A stretch of DNA of 64,000 bases, taken from positions 33,320,551 to 33,384,550 of the forward strand of contig CM053333.1 of NCBI GenBank assembly GCA_028583605.1, given 5' to 3'. A model generated the notes under the pieces. The model saw nothing but the letters and a program-made list of their open reading frames with translations. It was not told the DNA's origin and made no database searches. Positions 58,441 to 64,000 of this stretch are shown here, piece by piece (positions within the stretch are counted from its first letter, which is position 1; every line of letters begins with the position of its first letter). The translations under genes were made by a program, and so were the position numbers. The DNA comes from Dastarcus helophoroides (Eukaryota; Arthropoda; Insecta; Coleoptera; Bothrideridae).

Positions 58441-58624
58441 CTTAATCAAAAAGGCCCGAAATTTGAAAAAAAGCTTGAAATATAGAAGAAACAGAAACGT
58501 ACAAAAAGAAATTCGAAAATTTTCTGAGAATTTAATTTTTAATTTTTAACAACTTTCGAGTTTAAACATAGAATGTCCAAAAATTAGGAATTTTCAAAAT
58601 TAAAAATATAATTCTTCTCTCCAA

Positions 58625-59340
58625 TTTAACGTATGGGTTTCTGTCGTTTGATATCCATTCTTCTCGATGCCCAGATCTCTTCAGGTCGTCTTTGATGGCA
58701 TCTTATCCGAGACAATTGTTATTAATGTAGGGGTGCCCCAGAGTTCTGTTCTGTTTCCTACTATGTTTATGTCACATATAAACGATCTCTTGTTTCGATT
58801 TTAACTGGATATATAGCTACGCAAATGGTAGTATCTAAGGTCATCCTTTTTCTCCATCACACCATTATCCGTCGCTACTTTAAAAGAAAACAACACGATA
58901 CAGATACAGAATAATCGAAATCTCGTGATTGTTCTGGAACGAGGAAAGAAAAATCTGGTTGATTTTAATACCTACAAAAACTTAGGCTGTTGTTTTCTTC
59001 AAGAAAACACCAAGAAATAATACAACTCATATCCTCTTGGATGCTGAACATCTCCCTAGGGAATCTAATCTATCTGTTTTGGAAGTGAATGCAACACTAG
59101 CTTCTCCTTCATATGCGCCATTGCCAAGTCCGCCTCGCAGAAGCTGGGTTTTCTAAGTAAATCACATTTCATCAGCTGCTTCGCCTCTACGTAACGCTCA
59201 AGTTAGGATAAACACTAGAATACTGTTTTCATGTCTGGAGTTCATCCCCAAAACCCACTTTGGCTCTTTTGGATTCAATCACGATAAACTCACAAGATTC
59301 AATTCAAAAACCATCTGACTAATTAATGATGGGAATTTGA
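58625..59340 (+). pseudogene. jockey-like LINE reverse transcriptase remnant
   Basis: The plus strand from 58679 reads LQVVFDGILSETIVINVGVP then QSSVLFPTMFMSHINDLLF, matching the reverse-transcriptase block GVPQGSVL-x-PTLF-x3-INDL of insect jockey-type LINEs. The catalytic YADD box follows in another frame as YANG (58818-58829), so both catalytic aspartates are lost. Later fragments in shifting frames, such as SASQKLGFLSKSH and ISSAASPL, and HPQNPLWLFWIQS near 59240, follow the family order towards the region present at 41369-41670. Multiple frameshifts and stops: a dead copy without recognised ends. Confidence 0.7.
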
Positions 59341-60756
59341 CCGAGTCTTACGAATCAATGGAGTATAAGCCAGGGGTCGGCAAACCGCGGCTCGCGAGCC
59401 GCATGCGGCTCTTTAAACGACAATGGTGGCTTTTTAAATTCCCCCCACAAAAAATAAGTAAAAGCTACAGTGGACAGACACGCAGAAAATCAGTACTCAT
59501 TAAACAAGTGACCTAGAGAAGTCGAAATTTCCAATAACACTTTTCTAAGAATTTTCAGTTTTTGCTTAAATTTTGACAAAAAAACTAATTTCAAAAAGTA
59601 TTTTTCCGAAATTTTTGATTGATTTGTATTAATATTTTGAGAAAAGACATGAAATTTGAAATTCCTAGAAAAAGACCAATTTGGGGAGTCGAAATCTCTA
59701 AAAACTATTTTTCTCCTGATTTTAACATTTTTATTTGTCAATTTCGTGAAAAAAGGTTAAATTAATGTTGTGAGAAAAAAAATCTTAATTTACAGAAACA
59801 GCATATATCAAAGGAAAAGATTTTGAAAAAATTGAATAAAAAAGACTTCGAAAAAATTGAAAAAAGAGACTTCTAAAAAATTGAGAAAAAGAAAGTGATT
59901 TCGAAAAAATTTGAGAAAATGGAAGAAATTAAGAAAAAAATTAATTTATCAAAAGTTGTCAAAAAAAGGTAAAATTTAAAAAAAAAAACGTCAAATTTTG
60001 ACAATAGATTGAAACCCAGAAAATTGAAAACCTGAAATTTTTAGACAAATTTGAATTTTTTTAAAAACTGTTGAATATCAAAAAGAGGAATTGTAAAAAT
60101 AAACTGGAAGCTTAAGAAAATTTGTCGAACTTTAAAAAAGTTGAAGTTTTTCAATAAAGAAGAACAAAGTCAAATTTTAAGAAAAATTTCAAGAAAAAAG
60201 TAAAAATTATAAGAAAATTCTGACAATATATTGAAATTTGCAGAACAAATTTTGATGAGATGTTTAGACAAATTTTATAAAAAATTATAAAATTGCGAAA
60301 AGAGAAATTAATTAATTAATTTAAAAAAATTGTCGAACTTTTTAAGAAGTAAAAGTTTTTTAGAGAAGAAGAAAATAAAAAATTTTGCAATGTTGCAGAG
60401 AAAATTAAATTTTGAGAATAAATTGAAATTTCGAGAACCAGGCGAATTAAAAAAATCCAAACTTTTAGATAAATCGAATTTGAGAAAATTGCCAAAATCA
60501 TTTCGAAACAAGAGACAATGTCGCAAAAACTTCCAGTTTCGAGAAAAGTATTGAATTTTTAAAAAAATGGTCAAAATTTCCCAAAGAAAGTCAAATTTTA
60601 AGACAAAAATCAAATTTTGAGATTTGAAAATGGATAAATTTCTTCGAAATAAAAGTTGCAGTTTCTAGAAAAAGCCCAATTTTGAAAAAAGATATTTCGA
60701 AAAAAATGAATTCGTTAAAATTTCTAAAAAATGTGAAATTTTTAAAAGATTTCGAA

Positions 60757-60864
60757 AATTGAAATACAGGACTTGTCCCCTGAAACCAAGAAAGATTAAA
60801 AACCACAACAAAGGTTGCTCTAACGCGTTTCGACAGCCAAGTTGTCATCTTCAGAGAGAAAAAA
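60757..60864 (+). mobile_element. Single-arm foldback copy, 8-bp target duplication
   Basis: Flanked by ATTTCGAA (60749-60756 and 60865-60872). It starts ATTGAAATACAGGACTTGTC, contains one arm, and ends at the hairpin turn, CTTCAGAGAGAAAAAA, so the second arm and the unique 3' tail are absent. Its A-run directly after the turn may be the tail of a shorter transcript form. It sits inside the A-rich array. Confidence 0.75.
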
Positions 60865-63429
60865 ATTTCGAATTCTGACAATTGATTGAAATTTGTGGAA
60901 CAAATTTAAAAACCTGAGATGTTTAGACAAATTTAAATTTTGTAAAAAATTGTAAGATTTCGAAAAGAGAAATTGTAATAAATTAAAAGCTAAAAAAAAA
61001 ATGTCGAACTTTTTCAGAAGTCGAAGATTTTCAGAAAAGAAGAAACTAAAAAATTTTGCAGAGAAAGTTAAATTTTGAGAATAAATTGAAATTTCGAGAT
61101 CCAGGCGAATTAAAAAAAATCCAAATTTTCAGATAAATCGAAAAAATTCGATTTTCTCAAAAGAGAAAATTGGTAAAATAATTTCGAAAGAATTGAAAAT
61201 GTCGATAAAACTTTCAGTTTCCAGAAAAGTATTGAATTTTAAAAGAAAGTCAAAATTGCCCAGAGTAAGTCAAATTTTAAGAAAAAAAAATAAATTTTGA
61301 GATTTAAAAATAGATGAATTAGTTCGAAATAAAATTGAAATTTTCAGAAAATACCGAATTTTGAAAAAACGAGATTTTGGAAAAAATAAATTTGTCAAAA
61401 GTTCTCAAAAAAGATAAAATTAAAGAAACGTCAAATTTTGATAATAGATTGAAACCTAGAACAAATTGAAAGCCTGAAATTGTTAGACAAATTTAAATTT
61501 TTTCAAAAACTGCTGATTATTAAATAGATAAATTGTAAAAATAAACTGGAAGCTTAAAAAAAATTGTCGAACTTTAAAAAAATGAAAATTTTTCAATAAA
61601 GAAGAACAAAGTCAAATTTTAGGAAAAATTTCAAAAAAAAAGTCGAAATTTTAAGAAGAGCTCGAAATTTTGACAAAAAAATTAAATTTACAGAAACAGC
61701 AAATATCAAAGTTCAAAATAAAACTGAAATTTCCAGAAAAAATTAAGAGATTTAGAAAAATTGAAAAAAAGAAAGAGACTTCAAAAAAATTGACAAAAGG
61801 AAGAGATTTCGAAAAATTTGAAATAAAGGAAGAGATTTGGAGAAAAATGAATTTATCAAAAGTTCTCAAAAAAAGGTATTAGAAAAAAAAACGTCAAAAA
61901 AAGAGAAATTGTAAAAATAAACTGGAAGCTTAAAAAAATTTGTCGAACTTTAAAAAAGTCAAAATTTTTTAATAAAGAAGAACAAAGTCAAATTTTAAGA
62001 AAGGTTTCAAAAAAAAAAGTCAAAAATTTAGGAAGAGCTCGAAATTTCGACAAAAAATTTGTAATTTTCCAGAGAGACTTAAATTTTGAAAAGAAATTTG
62101 AAATTTCAAGAAGACGATTTAAATAAATTTAGTTGGTTCGAAATAAAATTGAAATTTTCAGTAAATACTAAATTTTGAAAAAAAAATGATTTCGAAAACA
62201 AGGCATTTGTCAAAAGGTCTCAAAAGAGATAAAATTTAAAAAAACGTGAAATTTCGACAATAGTTTGACACCCAGAACAAATAGAAAACCTGAAATTGTT
62301 AAGAAAATTTGAATTTTTTCAAAAACTGTTGAATATCAAAAAGAGAAATTGTAAAAATAAACTGGAAGCTTAAAAAAATTTGTCGAACTTTAAAAAAGTC
62401 AAAGAAATTTAAATTTTGAAAAGAAATTTGAAATTTCGAGAACAAGACGATTTAAATAAATTTAGTTGGTTCGAAATAAAATTGAAATTTCCAGAAAATA
62501 TTGAATTTTGAAAAGAAAAGATAATAGATTAAAACCCAGGACAAATTGAAAACCTAAAATGTTTAAACAAAATTGAATTTTGTGAAAAATTGTACAATTT
62601 GGGAAAGAGCAGTTGTAAAAAATTTAATGCCTAGAAAAATTCGTCGAACTTTTAAAAAGCCAAAGTTTTGTCAAAGAAGAAGAAAAAAAATTGCATTTTT
62701 CTAGAGAAAGTTCAATTTTGAGAATAAATTTGAAGTTTCGAGAACAAAACGAATAAGATTTTCTTATTCGTTTTGTTCAGCTAAATTCCAAATTTGATAG
62801 AATTGGTGAAATAATTTCGAAAGAAAAGACAACGTTGATACTTCCAGTTTCGAGAAAAATCAAATTTTGAGATTCAAACATTTTGAAAATTGACGAATTT
62901 CGTCGAAAAAATCGCAGCTTGTAGAAACAATTAAAAGTCGAATTTTAAAAGTTGAAATTAAAAAAAAACTGAATGTTACAAATCAAGTCCAATTTTGTAG
63001 AAGATACAGAAAAGTTTAAATGTTTTGTTAAAGTCAATATTTGGGCAAAATGGCTAAATTTGGAAAGAGGACAAATTTTAATAAGAAAGAAATTTCAAGA
63101 AAAGTGTTAAAGTGTTTCCTAGAGAAAGTCAAATTTTGAAAATAAGACAAACATTTTAAAAATATGTAGATAAATTTAGTCAAAAGATCGTAGTTTGCAG
63201 AAACAATAAAATGTCGAATTTTAAAAGTCAATAATTTTGCCTAACAAGTCCAAATTTGTAGAAAATAAATAACAGTTTTAAATGTCAATTTTGGGGAAAA
63301 TACCTAAATTTGTTAAAAGGACAAATTTTAAAAAGAATGTAGAAAGTGCTAGAAAAAAGTCGTAATTTAGAACGAAGTCGAAAAAATGTAATTTTGAAAA
63401 AAAATCAAATTTGAGAATAGATCTAAATT

Positions 63430-64000
63430 TCGAAAAAAGAAAGCTTTGAAAGAAAGGTCGAAATCTTCAAAAACTATTTTACTTAACGTTTCCAATTACT
63501 TTAAATTTTTACTTTTTTTATTAAAAAATTGACAAAAGATGAATTTTTGAGAAATAAGTTGAATCTTATAGTAAGTCGAATTAGAAAATAGTATTTTTAC
63601 AAATTGTAGAGTTTTGAGGAGAAAGGAAGATTTGAGGTAAAATTCTAATTTTATGAACAGAATAGATATTAAAAAAGTAAACTAATATAGAGAAGAGTTA
63701 AAAAATCGAAAAAATGTAATTTTGGAAAAAAGTGAAATTTAAGAATAGACCTAAATTTTGAAAAAAGAAAACTGAAAGAAAATTCGAAATCTTCAAAAAC
63801 TATTTTACTTAATATCTCCAATTACTTTAAATGTTTACTTTTTTTATTAAAAAGTTGACAAGAGATGAATTTTTGAGAAATAAGTTGAATCTTCTAGTTA
63901 GTTGAATTAGAAAATAGTATTTTCACAAATTATCGAGTTTTGAGAAGAAAGGAAGATTGAAGGTAAAATTCTAATTTTATGAACAGAATAGATATTAAAA
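63430..64000. repeat. ~326-bp tandem duplication at the window edge
   Basis: TTCAAAAACTATTTTACTTA near 63466 recurs near 63793, and ATGAACAGAATAGATATTAA near 63655 recurs near 63981. The second unit is cut by the window end. Confidence 0.9.

Larger units (their letters stand above)
59371..64000. mobile_element. hAT-type left end and long A-rich array, continues past the window
   Basis: CAGGGGTCGGCAAACCGCGG at 59371, followed by CTCGCGAGCCGCATGCGGCT, is a classic hAT terminus. The 8 bp before it, GTATAAGC (59363-59370), should recur after the unseen right end. From 59.48 kb to the end the sequence is A-rich satellite-like with repeated blocks: GAAATTTCGAGAACCAGGCG near 60426 and variants near 61088, 62440 and 62735; AAACTGGAAGCTTAAGAAAA near 60102 and variants near 61547, 61919 and 62359. 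No transposase is visible in this part. Confidence 0.6.

Overview
The window looks like non-coding DNA from an arthropod nuclear genome. An insect is most likely and a beetle is possible, but that last step is inference only. It is very AT-rich, with no operons and no long conserved open frame. It contains an irritans-type mariner, jockey-like LINE fragments, hAT-type ends, DUF4817-type transposons, a solo LTR, and foldback retroelements with Penelope-like traits. Most of the longer open frames are translations of microsatellites or AT-rich satellite DNA.

Layout. 1-2287: low-copy DNA. 2296-6286: a 4.0-kb hAT-type element with an 8-bp target duplication; inside it sits a 1.47-kb near-perfect palindromic transposon whose loop keeps the start of a DUF4817 reading frame. 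7.7-14.25 kb: an AT-rich array of ~440-bp units with a ~3.37-kb higher-order duplication. 14.3-17.5 kb: foldback retroelement copies around a dead mariner that was split by a 420-bp solo LTR. 17.5-20.9 kb: satellite remnants and low-copy DNA. 21041-23303: a 2.26-kb DUF4817-type element with ~600-bp terminal inverted repeats and an internally deleted transposase. 23.4-27.6 kb: two tandem arrays. 28.0 kb: a hammerhead-ribozyme-like motif. 28.9-29.2 kb: a candidate promoter and two short 5' exons. 29985-39442: a 9.5-kb hAT-type element filled by a ~950-bp tandem array and three foldback copies. 40.4-41.7 kb: mariner and LINE fragments. 42.2-42.7 kb: a GC-rich, exon-like island. 43.4-49.1 kb: microsatellites and tandem duplications, including 1.3 kb of pure pyrimidine. 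50783-50833: another candidate first coding exon. 51.4-55.3 kb: further pyrimidine-rich and AT-rich arrays. 55.3-55.9 kb: foldback copies, one in a 340-bp palindrome. 56916-57126: a MITE. 58.6-59.3 kb: a decayed jockey-like reverse transcriptase. 59371-64000: a hAT-type left end and a long AT-rich array running off the window.

Three observations stand out. (1) A family of about 14 short foldback elements has direct target duplications of 7-13 bp, A-rich 3' tails, 5' truncation and a hammerhead-like core in each arm; it is best read as a non-autonomous, Penelope-like or retrozyme-like retroelement. (2) The AT-rich, strand-asymmetric satellite that fills much of the window lies inside hAT-type ends at two places where both ends can be seen. 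(3) Two short GC-richer exons begin with ATG and end in phase 0 at good donors (29108-29157 and 50783-50833); they could be alternative first exons of a gene lying mostly outside the window. No complete cellular gene can be supported.
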